From: Burkholderiales bacterium | Lineage (GTDB): Bacteria > Pseudomonadota > Gammaproteobacteria > Burkholderiales > Burkholderiaceae_C | Assembly (NCBI GenBank): GCA_947372465.1 | Contig: CANBTT010000004.1 | Coordinates: forward strand, 28,058-92,057 | Direction of reading: 5' to 3' | DNA: 64,000 bases | Shown: one piece after another, positions 56,068-64,000 of the stretch | Numbering within the stretch: the stretch's first letter is position 1 | Layout: every line of letters starts with the position of its first letter | Notes under the pieces: generated by a model | The model's database searches: none | What the model was told of the DNA's origin: nothing | Seen by the model: the letters and a program-made list of their open reading frames with translations, nothing else | Program-made: the position numbers and the translations under genes

Positions 56068-56868
56068 TCATTTGCGCATCACGGCGCTGCTGTATAAACA
56101 AATAGAGGCCGCAACAGCCACATTCAAGGACTCTTGCCCATGCGTTTGCATGATGCGAATGTGTTGGTCGGCTTTGCGCATCAAACTCTCACTCAAGCCC
56201 TGACCTTCGTGCCCCATCAACCAAGCACATGGGTGGGGCAAGCTGCCCTTGGCCACCAAGTCATGAAGGTACTCACCTTGGTGAGAGCTGGTCGCCAAAA
56301 AGGGCAGTTTCAAGGGCTCCAAATCGCCCTCTTGCAAAGACTCCACCAGTCGAAGCGAGAAATGAGCCCCCATCCCAGCGCGCAGCACCTTGCCGCTCCA
56401 AAGGGCCGCACTGCCCTTGATCGCCAAGATCTGAGTGCAGCCCATGGCGGCCGCCGTTCTGAGGATCGCGCCCACATTGCCCGCGTCTTGAAGGCGGTCC
56501 AAAATCAAGGTCATGCAACCTGGGTCAATGTCTTGAACTTGGGGCAACTCGCACTCAAAACCAAAATGCGAACTCGAACCCAATGCACTGATGGACTCAA
56601 AGAGGGTCTCAGACATCAACACATTTTGCTCAGCCACCGCTTTGAAGGTGCTGCCAATGGCGGGCCAGATCGACTCTGAAAACACCGCTTTTTTGATCTT
56701 CGCGCCCTTGTCCAATGCAGCCTGACAAAGGTGCTCGCCTTCAATCCAAAACGTTTGGGTTTGACGGTATTGCACGCTGTCTTGAGACAGCTTCCTCAGC
56801 GCTTTCAGTGCAGCGTTGTCTTTGGACGTGATCAGCAAGGGCTCACTGCGCACAAAAGGCCCACTCAT
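56068..56868 (-). CDS. TrmH/SpoU-family RNA 2'-O-methyltransferase
   Basis: LLITSKDNAALKALRKLSQDSVQYRQTQTFWIEGEHLCQAAL...LILDRLQDAGNVGAILRTAAAMGCTQILAIKGSAALWSGKVLRAGMGAHFSL...LMGHEGQGLSESLM. Start trimmed to 56868. Confidence 0.93.
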   Translation of the reverse strand: MSGPFVRSEPLLITSKDNAALKALRKLSQDSVQYRQTQTFWIEGEHLCQAALDKGAKIKKAVFSESIWPAIGSTFKAVAEQNVLMSETLFESISALGSSSHFGFECELPQVQDIDPGCMTLILDRLQDAGNVGAILRTAAAMGCTQILAIKGSAALWSGKVLRAGMGAHFSLRLVESLQEGDLEPLKLPFLATSSHQGEYLHDLVAKGSLPHPCAWLMGHEGQGLSESLMRKADQHIRIMQTHGQESLNVAVAASICLYSSAVMRK

Positions 56869-57521
56869 CAGGTGCTCCCCTTTGATTGCGCAAGCACTTT
56901 GGCAACTGGGGCAAAGGTTTTTCTGTGCCAAGGCGTCACCCCCAAGTCGAGCAAAGCGCGTTGGTGTTGTGCGGTGCCGTAGCCCTTGTGAGATGCGAAA
57001 CCGTAGCCGGGAAACTCTTTGTCAATGCCATGGCACCAGCGGTCGCGGTGCACCTTGGCCAAAATGGAGGCCGCTTGTATGGCCGGGACATAATCATCGC
57101 CCCCCACCAAGGTGTGAACACGCATGGACAACTGAGGGGGACGGTTGCCATCGACCAAAACCACTTGGGGCGCCGTGACAAGACCCAAGACCGCTCGCCT
57201 CATGGCCAGCAATGTCGCTTGCAAGATGTTGAGCGCATCAATCTCTTCAATGCTCGCCTCTTGCACACAATAAGACAAGGCCCGCGCTTTGATCTCGAGC
57301 TCCAATTGATCGCGTTTTTTTTCCGTCAATTTCTTGGAGTCGGCCAAGCCTGCAATCGGACGAGCCGGGTCCAAGATCACCGCTGCCGCCACCACAGGAC
57401 CGACCCAAGGGCCTCGCCCTGCTTCGTCAACGCCGGCCACCAGCAAGTCGCTTGCCAAAATGGCCTGCAGCTCGTGGTCAAAGAGCGTGGAGATACGAGG
57501 AGACACCCGCTTTTGGATCAT
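56868..57521 (-). CDS. rnhB: Ribonuclease HII
   Basis: [27 protein letters not shown]...[14 protein letters not shown]...[12 protein letters not shown]. Confidence 0.96.
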   Translation of the reverse strand: MIQKRVSPRISTLFDHELQAILASDLLVAGVDEAGRGPWVGPVVAAAVILDPARPIAGLADSKKLTEKKRDQLELEIKARALSYCVQEASIEEIDALNILQATLLAMRRAVLGLVTAPQVVLVDGNRPPQLSMRVHTLVGGDDYVPAIQAASILAKVHRDRWCHGIDKEFPGYGFASHKGYGTAQHQRALLDLGVTPWHRKTFAPVAKVLAQSKGST

Positions 57522-58711
57522 GACAACTCAGCCACAGAATTCTTTTGTCGCTGCATTTTTGAGCGACTCAAAAGCGAATGTATCGCTTCGGCACACAAAG
57601 TGGGGGTGTCCTTCTTTAAGCTTTGATGCAAGGCTTTGAACCGTTCGACCAACAGGGCCACCCGAGGTGCTTGATTGAACCATTTGAGCGTTTCGTGCGC
57701 CAAGTTCTCTGGCGTGCAATCGGACTGAAGCAACTCAGGGACCACAAACTCTTCACACAAAATATTGGGCAGTCCCACCCAAGGCTGCAGCCGTTGGCGT
57801 TTGATGATTTCCCATGAAAATGCATTCATGTGATAAGCAATGACCATGGGTTTTTTAAAAAGTGCCGCCTCAAGCGTTGCCGTTCCACTGGCCACCATGG
57901 CCACATCGCACGCGGCCAAACAGGCATGAGAGCGCCCGACCAAGAGCGTGCACAATGTGCTCATTTGAGTCTCACGCAAAACGGCCTGAATAAAAGGCAC
58001 GCCCGAGGCCGGTGTTGGCAACACAAATCGAATCTCGGGTTTGAGCTTGTGGATTTCTTTGGCGGCCAATAAAAAACGCCGCGTCATGTGCTCAATCTCA
58101 CTCAGACGACTCCCTGGCAGCAAGGCCACAAGAGGGACATGCGCCGCAAGCCCCAGGGATTGCCTGGCTTGCAGGGGATCCGTCTCCTGTGCAATGACTT
58201 GCGCCAAGGGATGCCCCACAAACGTGGCCTCAATGCCCTGCTGAGCCAAGAGCTTGGGCTCAAAGGGAAACAAACACAAGACATGGTCGACACTTTGAGC
58301 AATCTTGTGCACACGCTTGGCCCGCCATGCCCAAATGGAGGGGCACACAAACTGCACGCTCGGCACGCCTTTGAGCTTAAAGCGCCTGGCCAATTCCAAG
58401 TTGAAATCTGGCGCATCAATGCCAATGAAGACATCGGGCACTTGGCGCATGCTGTCCCTGAACATCTGATCGCGAATGCCCACGATTTCTTTGTAGTGCT
58501 TGAGGACTTCAAAGTAGCCTCGAACAGCCAATTTCTTGTAGGACCACTTGGACTGAAAACCCAAGGCATCCATCTGCGGGCCCCCGATGCCATGAAAGCT
58601 TGAATGGGCAAAACGATCCTTGAGACCTCGCAACATCAAGGACGCGAGCAAGTCCCCAGACACCTCTCCTGCCACCATTGCAAAATTCAAATGCGCCATG
58701 TGGTCTTGCAC
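57518..58711 (-). CDS. lpxB: Lipid-A-disaccharide synthase
   Basis: [25 protein letters not shown]...[16 protein letters not shown]...[15 protein letters not shown]...[13 protein letters not shown]. Confidence 0.96.
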   Translation of the reverse strand: MQDHMAHLNFAMVAGEVSGDLLASLMLRGLKDRFAHSSFHGIGGPQMDALGFQSKWSYKKLAVRGYFEVLKHYKEIVGIRDQMFRDSMRQVPDVFIGIDAPDFNLELARRFKLKGVPSVQFVCPSIWAWRAKRVHKIAQSVDHVLCLFPFEPKLLAQQGIEATFVGHPLAQVIAQETDPLQARQSLGLAAHVPLVALLPGSRLSEIEHMTRRFLLAAKEIHKLKPEIRFVLPTPASGVPFIQAVLRETQMSTLCTLLVGRSHACLAACDVAMVASGTATLEAALFKKPMVIAYHMNAFSWEIIKRQRLQPWVGLPNILCEEFVVPELLQSDCTPENLAHETLKWFNQAPRVALLVERFKALHQSLKKDTPTLCAEAIHSLLSRSKMQRQKNSVAELS

Positions 58712-58752
58712 CTGTGTTTAGAAAACGATGGGGCCGTCATCCGTCAAGCGCT

Positions 58753-59547
58753 TTAGCGCACAATGCCACGTGTGGGGGCCGTTTGCTTTAAAAAGTCCAA
58801 CATGTCTTGCACATCGTTTTTGGCCTCAGGGTGCGAATCCTTCAAGCCTTCAATTTGAGAGATGGCTTCAGACAAACTCAATTGATCGCGGTACAAGTAT
58901 TTGTGCATCATCTTGACCGCATGGATTCTTCGCTCCTCAAAGCCTCGTCGCTTTAAGCCCTCAAAATTCATGGAGCGCGCATTGGCGGGTTGACCTTGCG
59001 CCATCACAAAGGGCGGCAGATCGGCAAAAAGCAATGCATTCATCGCGGTAAAACTGTGTTTGCCAATGCGACAAAACTGATGCACCACCGTAAAGCCACC
59101 CAAGATCACCCAGTCTTCCACGACCACATGACCAGCGAGTTGCGTGTTGTTGGCAAAAATGGTTTGGTTGCCCACCTGACAATCGTGGGCCAAGTGCACA
59201 TAGGCCATGATCCAATTGTCGTTGCCTATGCGGGTCACACCTTGGTCCTTGGCGGTTCCGATGTTGAAGGTGCAGAACTCACGGATCGTGTTTCTCGCTC
59301 CAATTTCCAAGCGCGTGGGCTCGCCTGCATATTTTTTATCTTGAGGCACCGCACCCAAAGAGTTGAATTGAAAAATTTGGTTCTTTTCACCGATCTGGGT
59401 GTGCCCTTCGATCACGCAATGAGGACCAATTTGAGTGTCGCGCGCAATTTTTACATGTGGGCCAATGCATGTATAGGCCCCAACGCTCACGCTGCTGTCA
59501 AGCTCAGCTCTTGGATCAATCAATGCGGTGGGATGAATCAGGCTCAT
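58753..59547 (-). CDS. lpxA: Acyl-ACP--UDP-N-acetylglucosamine O-acyltransferase
   Basis: MSLIHPTALIDPRAELDSSVSVGAYTCIGPHVKI...; hexapeptide repeats; NNTQLAGHVVVEDWVILGGFTVVHQFCRIG. Confidence 0.97.
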   Translation of the reverse strand: MSLIHPTALIDPRAELDSSVSVGAYTCIGPHVKIARDTQIGPHCVIEGHTQIGEKNQIFQFNSLGAVPQDKKYAGEPTRLEIGARNTIREFCTFNIGTAKDQGVTRIGNDNWIMAYVHLAHDCQVGNQTIFANNTQLAGHVVVEDWVILGGFTVVHQFCRIGKHSFTAMNALLFADLPPFVMAQGQPANARSMNFEGLKRRGFEERRIHAVKMMHKYLYRDQLSLSEAISQIEGLKDSHPEAKNDVQDMLDFLKQTAPTRGIVR

Positions 59548-59598
59548 GGCGTCAAAGTGTAGGTGGGTGAAGAAAAGAAGACCGGGTCCTTGGGACTT

Positions 59599-60039
59599 TT
59601 ATTTTGAAATGGCTTTGACCGCGCACATCAACTGCGCCTCGGTGGCCAACTCATCTCCGACAAATGCTTTGGCATTGAATTTAAAGATGCCGGCTTTCAT
59701 GCGCTCGAGTTCAACATCTAAAATCAATTGGTCGCCTGGCTCCACGGGTCGCTTAAAGCGAGCGCCATCAATGCCCGCAAAGTAATAGACCGATTGATCA
59801 TCGGGGGCGGTGCCCAGTGCATCAAAGGCGAGCAAGGCCGCTGCTTGTGCCAAGGCCTCTAGGATCAACACCCCTGGCATCACAGGGTGGTGAGGAAAGT
59901 GCCCCATAAAATGAGGCTCATTGATCGAGACATTTTTCAAGGCCTTGATGCGCACACCCGTTTCAAGCTCCAAGACCCGGTCCACCAATAAAATGGGATA
60001 GCGATGGGGCAACTGTTTGAGTATTTGATGGATGTCCAT
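59599..60039 (-). CDS. fabZ: 3-hydroxyacyl-ACP dehydratase FabZ
   Basis: [26 protein letters not shown]...[33 protein letters not shown]. Confidence 0.97.
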   Translation of the reverse strand: MDIHQILKQLPHRYPILLVDRVLELETGVRIKALKNVSINEPHFMGHFPHHPVMPGVLILEALAQAAALLAFDALGTAPDDQSVYYFAGIDGARFKRPVEPGDQLILDVELERMKAGIFKFNAKAFVGDELATEAQLMCAVKAISK

Positions 60040-61089
60040 TTATGTTCCAGATGAAGTTTGAAGACCTTTTTCAAGAGCCATGATTCTCTCTCTCAATTTG
60101 TAGGCCTGTTTGAGGGTCACAGCATTTTTTTCCCACAAAGCATTGTCTTGGAGGGGATAAATACCGCTGTAATGTCCTGGCTTGTTGATGGAGCGCGTGA
60201 CCACCGTGGCAGCCGAGATGTGCACATGGTCCGTCAACTCCAAATGCCCCAAGACGATGGCACCTCCCCCCACGGTGCAAAACTGACCAATCTTGGCGCT
60301 GCCTGCAACGCCGACACATGCAGCCATCGCGGTGTGAGCACCGATGTGCACATTGTGTGCAATTTGAATGAGGTTGTCCAACTTGACCCCGTGTCCAATG
60401 ACCGTGTCCTCTAAGGCGCCCCGGTCAATGCAGGTGTTGGCTCCAATTTCAACCTCATCCCCTATTTGGACCGCCCCCAGTTGTTCGATCTTGACCCACA
60501 AAGCCCCATGGCCCAGCGCTGAGGCGCTGAACGCTTGCTCAGCACTTGGGTCCTTTGCAAAACCAAATCCATCGGCCCCAATGACCACTCCCGAATGCAC
60601 AATACAGCCCCGCCCAACTTGGCAGTTCTCTGACAAGGTGACGCGAGACTTGAGCCAAGAACCTTCCTCAACCGTGGCGCCTCTCTCAATCACACAAAAG
60701 GGCCCCACTTTCGCAGTGGCGTGAACCCGGGCATCAGGATGAATCACAGCACTCGGATGGATCAGGGGCTCCAACGCAGCGCTGGATTGAGCGGACCGAT
60801 CCATGTGTGCTTTGCGCCACCACTGGGTGAGTTTGGCGAAATACAAATACGGCTGAGGCGTCACCACCAAAACCTGATCAGGTCTTGCCAGCGAGCGAGC
60901 GTCTTCAGAGACGATCACCACAGAGGCCCTTGTATGGAGCAACTGAGAGGCGTACTTGGGATGACTTAAAAAACTAAGTGACCCAGTTTGGGCCACGTCC
61001 AAGGGCGACAGTCGGGAGAGCTGCGTATCGGGTGAACCCACCAGGGTGCCACCCAACGCGTCAACGATATCTCCTAGTCGCAGTAACAC
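60040..61089 (-). CDS. lpxD: UDP-3-O-(3-hydroxymyristoyl)glucosamine N-acyltransferase
   Basis: [46 protein letters not shown]...; hexapeptide repeats; [29 protein letters not shown]. Confidence 0.97.
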   Translation of the reverse strand: MLLRLGDIVDALGGTLVGSPDTQLSRLSPLDVAQTGSLSFLSHPKYASQLLHTRASVVIVSEDARSLARPDQVLVVTPQPYLYFAKLTQWWRKAHMDRSAQSSAALEPLIHPSAVIHPDARVHATAKVGPFCVIERGATVEEGSWLKSRVTLSENCQVGRGCIVHSGVVIGADGFGFAKDPSAEQAFSASALGHGALWVKIEQLGAVQIGDEVEIGANTCIDRGALEDTVIGHGVKLDNLIQIAHNVHIGAHTAMAACVGVAGSAKIGQFCTVGGGAIVLGHLELTDHVHISAATVVTRSINKPGHYSGIYPLQDNALWEKNAVTLKQAYKLRERIMALEKGLQTSSGT

Positions 61090-61096
61090 ACCCGCC

Positions 61097-61633
61097 TTAT
61101 TTAGCGCTAGGCGAGCCGGTCGCAGGACTGGCAGCGTTGATGGTCTTGATCACTTTGTCCGTGATGTCGTGTTTGGGGTTGATGTAGACCGCCTCTTGCA
61201 AGACCAAGTCATATTTTTCAGACTCGGCCACTTGCCTGACCACACGATTGGCTTTTTCTAAAACTTGTTGGAACTCTTCATTCTTGCGTGCATTCAAGTC
61301 TTCTTGAAACTCACGGCGTTTTCTTTGGAAGTCACGATCTTGATCGACCAAAGATTTTTGACGCGACGATCTTTGTGTCTCTGACAAAGTGGGCGCATCG
61401 CGCTCGAGTTTTTCGCTGGCGGATTTTAAACCGTTGCCAATATCCACCAATTCACGCTCGCGTTTGGAGAATTCTTGCTCCAATTTGGCTTGAGCGGCCT
61501 TGGCCGTGTTGGCTTCTCGGAAGATTCGATCCGTGTTGACGAATCCAACTCGAAACTCCTGGGCATGAACAGCCAGTGCGGTCACACCAAGCAGGCCAAT
61601 TAAAAAAGTACTGCGAAGAATATGTTTCATCAA
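61097..61633 (-). CDS. skp: OmpH/Skp family periplasmic chaperone
   Basis: Signal peptide ending [44 protein letters not shown]...; between bamA and lpxD. Confidence 0.94.
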   Translation of the reverse strand: MMKHILRSTFLIGLLGVTALAVHAQEFRVGFVNTDRIFREANTAKAAQAKLEQEFSKRERELVDIGNGLKSASEKLERDAPTLSETQRSSRQKSLVDQDRDFQRKRREFQEDLNARKNEEFQQVLEKANRVVRQVAESEKYDLVLQEAVYINPKHDITDKVIKTINAASPATGSPSAK

Positions 61634-63924
61634 AACGAGGTCCCAATTTGAAATTGCAATTTCTGGATTCTATCGCCTTCAAGGTGCCTTATGGGATTTG
61701 CAATCGCAAATCTTAAGGGCCCCATGGGAGAGACCCAGCTGATGCCCATGCCGTAAGAGCTCCTTAATTGGGCCAAACGAATGGCTTCATTTTCCCCAAA
61801 AACGTTGCCCATGTCATAAAACCCATACAAACGCAGCGATTTGTCGTTGCCTGCCCCTGGAAAAGGAATGAAAAACTCTGCATTCACAACGAGCTTCTTC
61901 GCACCACCGATCACCAAACCCGTGATGTCTCTGGGGCCCAAGGAGCCTTGATCAAAACCTCTGACCGATCCCAGTCCACCGACAAAGAAACTCTTGAAGA
62001 TGGGAAAGGGCTGGCCATTGAGTCCTCGACCAACGCCAAGTTCGCTGTTCAAGGCCAAACTGTACTGCTTGGACAAGGGGTAATAGTACTGGTACTGTCC
62101 ACCCGCTCTGACGTAATGCGCAACGCCCGCAATGGAATAATCTGAATAAGCTCGCGCCAAAACACCTCGCGTTGGCGCCATCACCGAGTCTCTGGAGTCT
62201 CTTAACCAACCCACATTGAGTGGCAAGGAGCTGCTGGTGTAGCCAAATCTGTCGGCATAGTCCAAATAAGACGCAGGAATGCTGGTGCCCGGCACGATGG
62301 TCGTTTGCTCAACCGACAAGCCCATTGAGATGCGGTCGATCTCAGTGACGGGTATTCCAAAGCGCATCCCTAAACCGGAGGAAACCAATCGATAGTTGCC
62401 CGCTTGGTCATTGTAGGGACGCATGGAGCGGTGCGTAAAGTCAAATGTTCTTGAAATGCCGTCTTCAGTGAAATACGGATTGGTGGTGTTCATGGTGAAG
62501 ACTTGGTTGTACTTGCTGGTGCTCACCTGGGTGCCCAAGAAGTTACCGGTTCCAAAAATGTTGTCTTGCTGAATACCAAAAGTCACAAAGAGCTTTTCAT
62601 AAGATGAAAAGCCTGCACCCAACTGCAAAGAACCCGTGGGTTTTTCTGCCACCGTCACGGTCAAATCCACCTGGTCCAAGCTGCCTGGCACATCTTGCGT
62701 CTCGATGGACACGTCCTTGAAATAGCCCAGTCTCTCGACGCGGTCTCTGGACAGACGAATGCGGTCGCCATCGTACCAAGCGGACTCCATTTGCCTGAAC
62801 TCACGGCGAATGATCTCGTCGCGCGTGCGGGTGTTGCCGGCCAAATTGATGCGTCGCACATAGGCACGCCTAGAGGGGTCGGCTTGAAGCACCAAATTGA
62901 CCAAGTTCTTTTCACGGTCCACTTCTGTTCTTGGCTCCACGCGAGCAAAAGCAAAGCCAAAATTGCCAAAATAATCGGTGAAGGCCTTCATGGTTTGAGC
63001 CACATCGTTGGCATTGTAGGTTTGCCCGACTTTGATACCGATCAGGGCCTTGAACTCATCTTCGCGGCCCAAATAGTAGCCCTCCAGCTGAATGCCCGAG
63101 ACCACAAAACGCTCACCTTCGAAAACATTGACGGTGATCACAATGTCTTGTCGATCAGGTGAGATGGCCACTTGCGTGGACTCAATTTTGAACTCCAAAA
63201 AACCTCTTGAGAGATAAAACGACTTCAAGGTCTCAAGGTCAGCATTGAGCTTGGCACGAGAATATCGATCCGACTTGGTGTACCAACTCAACCAGTTTCC
63301 CGTGTTCAAGTCCAGTTGATTGCGAAGGTCAGATTGACTGTAAAAGTGATTGCCCACCAATTTAATTTCTTTGATCTTGGCCACATCGCCTTCGATCACA
63401 CTGAAGGTCAGGTTGACGCGGTTGCGCTCAATCGGGGTGATGGTGGTGGTGATCTCCGCGCCATACAAGGAGCGGTTGATGTATTGGCGCTTGAGTTCTT
63501 GCTCGGCTCGATCGGCCAAAGCCTTGTCAAAGGGGCGTCCATCGGCCAAACCAATGTCCCGCAAGGCTTTCTTTAAGGTGTCTTTGTCAAACTCTTTGGT
63601 GCCCACGAATTCAACACTCGAGATGATGGGGCGTTCCTCAACGATCACGATCACGATGCCTTGCCTGGTCTCGATGCGAACATCCTTGAACAGACCCAAG
63701 CCGAACAATGAGCGAATGGCGGCCGTGCCTTGCTCATCGGTGTAGGTTTCACCCACTTTAAATGGCAAGGAGGCAAAGACCGTTCCAGGCTCAACGCGCT
63801 GCAAACCCTCCAAGCGGATATCGCTCATGACAAAGGGCTCGCCAGCCAACGCATTCGAGCTCCAAGCAAACAAGCTCAAGGTCAACAAAAGGACGCTGAA
63901 GAATCGATTGAATAATACGTGCAT
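61630..63924 (-). CDS. bamA: Outer membrane protein assembly factor BamA (start could be the GTG at 63936)
   Basis: Signal peptide ALAGEPFVMSDIRLEGLQRVEPGTVFASLPFKVGETY; POTRA repeats; SVRGFDQGSLGPRDITG; C-terminal [12 protein letters not shown]. Confidence 0.98.
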   Translation of the reverse strand: MHVLFNRFFSVLLLTLSLFAWSSNALAGEPFVMSDIRLEGLQRVEPGTVFASLPFKVGETYTDEQGTAAIRSLFGLGLFKDVRIETRQGIVIVIVEERPIISSVEFVGTKEFDKDTLKKALRDIGLADGRPFDKALADRAEQELKRQYINRSLYGAEITTTITPIERNRVNLTFSVIEGDVAKIKEIKLVGNHFYSQSDLRNQLDLNTGNWLSWYTKSDRYSRAKLNADLETLKSFYLSRGFLEFKIESTQVAISPDRQDIVITVNVFEGERFVVSGIQLEGYYLGREDEFKALIGIKVGQTYNANDVAQTMKAFTDYFGNFGFAFARVEPRTEVDREKNLVNLVLQADPSRRAYVRRINLAGNTRTRDEIIRREFRQMESAWYDGDRIRLSRDRVERLGYFKDVSIETQDVPGSLDQVDLTVTVAEKPTGSLQLGAGFSSYEKLFVTFGIQQDNIFGTGNFLGTQVSTSKYNQVFTMNTTNPYFTEDGISRTFDFTHRSMRPYNDQAGNYRLVSSGLGMRFGIPVTEIDRISMGLSVEQTTIVPGTSIPASYLDYADRFGYTSSSLPLNVGWLRDSRDSVMAPTRGVLARAYSDYSIAGVAHYVRAGGQYQYYYPLSKQYSLALNSELGVGRGLNGQPFPIFKSFFVGGLGSVRGFDQGSLGPRDITGLVIGGAKKLVVNAEFFIPFPGAGNDKSLRLYGFYDMGNVFGENEAIRLAQLRSSYGMGISWVSPMGPLRFAIANPIRHLEGDRIQKLQFQIGTSF

Positions 63925-64000
63925 TGTCAAAATCACTCAATGGTGGGGACTCAAAATTGATGGCTGATTATCGATCACTTCACGCACAAAAAATCGATCC

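Noticed and set aside
56134-56679. 181-aa plus-strand ORF opposite the RNA methyltransferase, and similar long antisense ORFs elsewhere (e.g. 6674-7180, 25494-25973, 56886-57626)
   Set aside because: Antisense to strongly conserved genes; compositional shadows without domain signatures.
1-64000. CRISPR arrays, tRNA/rRNA genes, IS elements or prophage
   Set aside because: No spaced direct repeats of CRISPR type, no TpsiC-arm/tRNA-like cloverleaf, and no transposase, integrase or phage protein was recognised by eye. A tRNAscan or ISfinder run would be decisive.

Overview
64-kb betaproteobacterial (Burkholderiales-like) chromosomal window, densely coding. No tRNA, rRNA, CRISPR array, prophage or transposase was recognised. 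The backbone runs as follows: dnaX (5' part), 4.5S SRP RNA, VOC protein, PCu(A)C chaperone diverging from a TonB receptor, DsbA/FrnE-like protein, trxA, rho, rpmE, membrane glycosyltransferase-like protein, MATE transporter and phoR. After an accessory block comes phoB-phoU-pstBACS, ppx, sixA, ppk1, a glycosyltransferase/metallophosphoesterase/GNAT trio, glmM, folP, ftsH, rlmE, yhbY, a DUF4149-like gene, greA and carBA. The window ends with the rRNA-methylase/rnhB/lpxB/lpxA/fabZ/lpxD/skp/bamA envelope operon. Two features stand out. (1) A ~19.7-kb catabolic block lies between phoB and phoR, which are co-oriented and usually adjacent. It holds three class-III CoA-transferases, a double-domain acyl-CoA dehydrogenase, a second acyl-CoA dehydrogenase, MmgE/PrpD, MaoC, enoyl-CoA hydratase, acyl-CoA ligase, D-aminoacylase-like and LigI-like hydrolases and three orphan Bug/TTT binding proteins, with no recognisable regulator. 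(2) A compact olsB-like / plcP-like / agt-like (GT4) operon sits beside the Pho genes and has a candidate Pho box about 56 bp upstream. It looks like a phosphate-starvation membrane-lipid remodelling cassette. Candidate Pho boxes were also read in the divergent pstS/ppx intergenic region. All functional calls come from reading sequence motifs; no database search was run.
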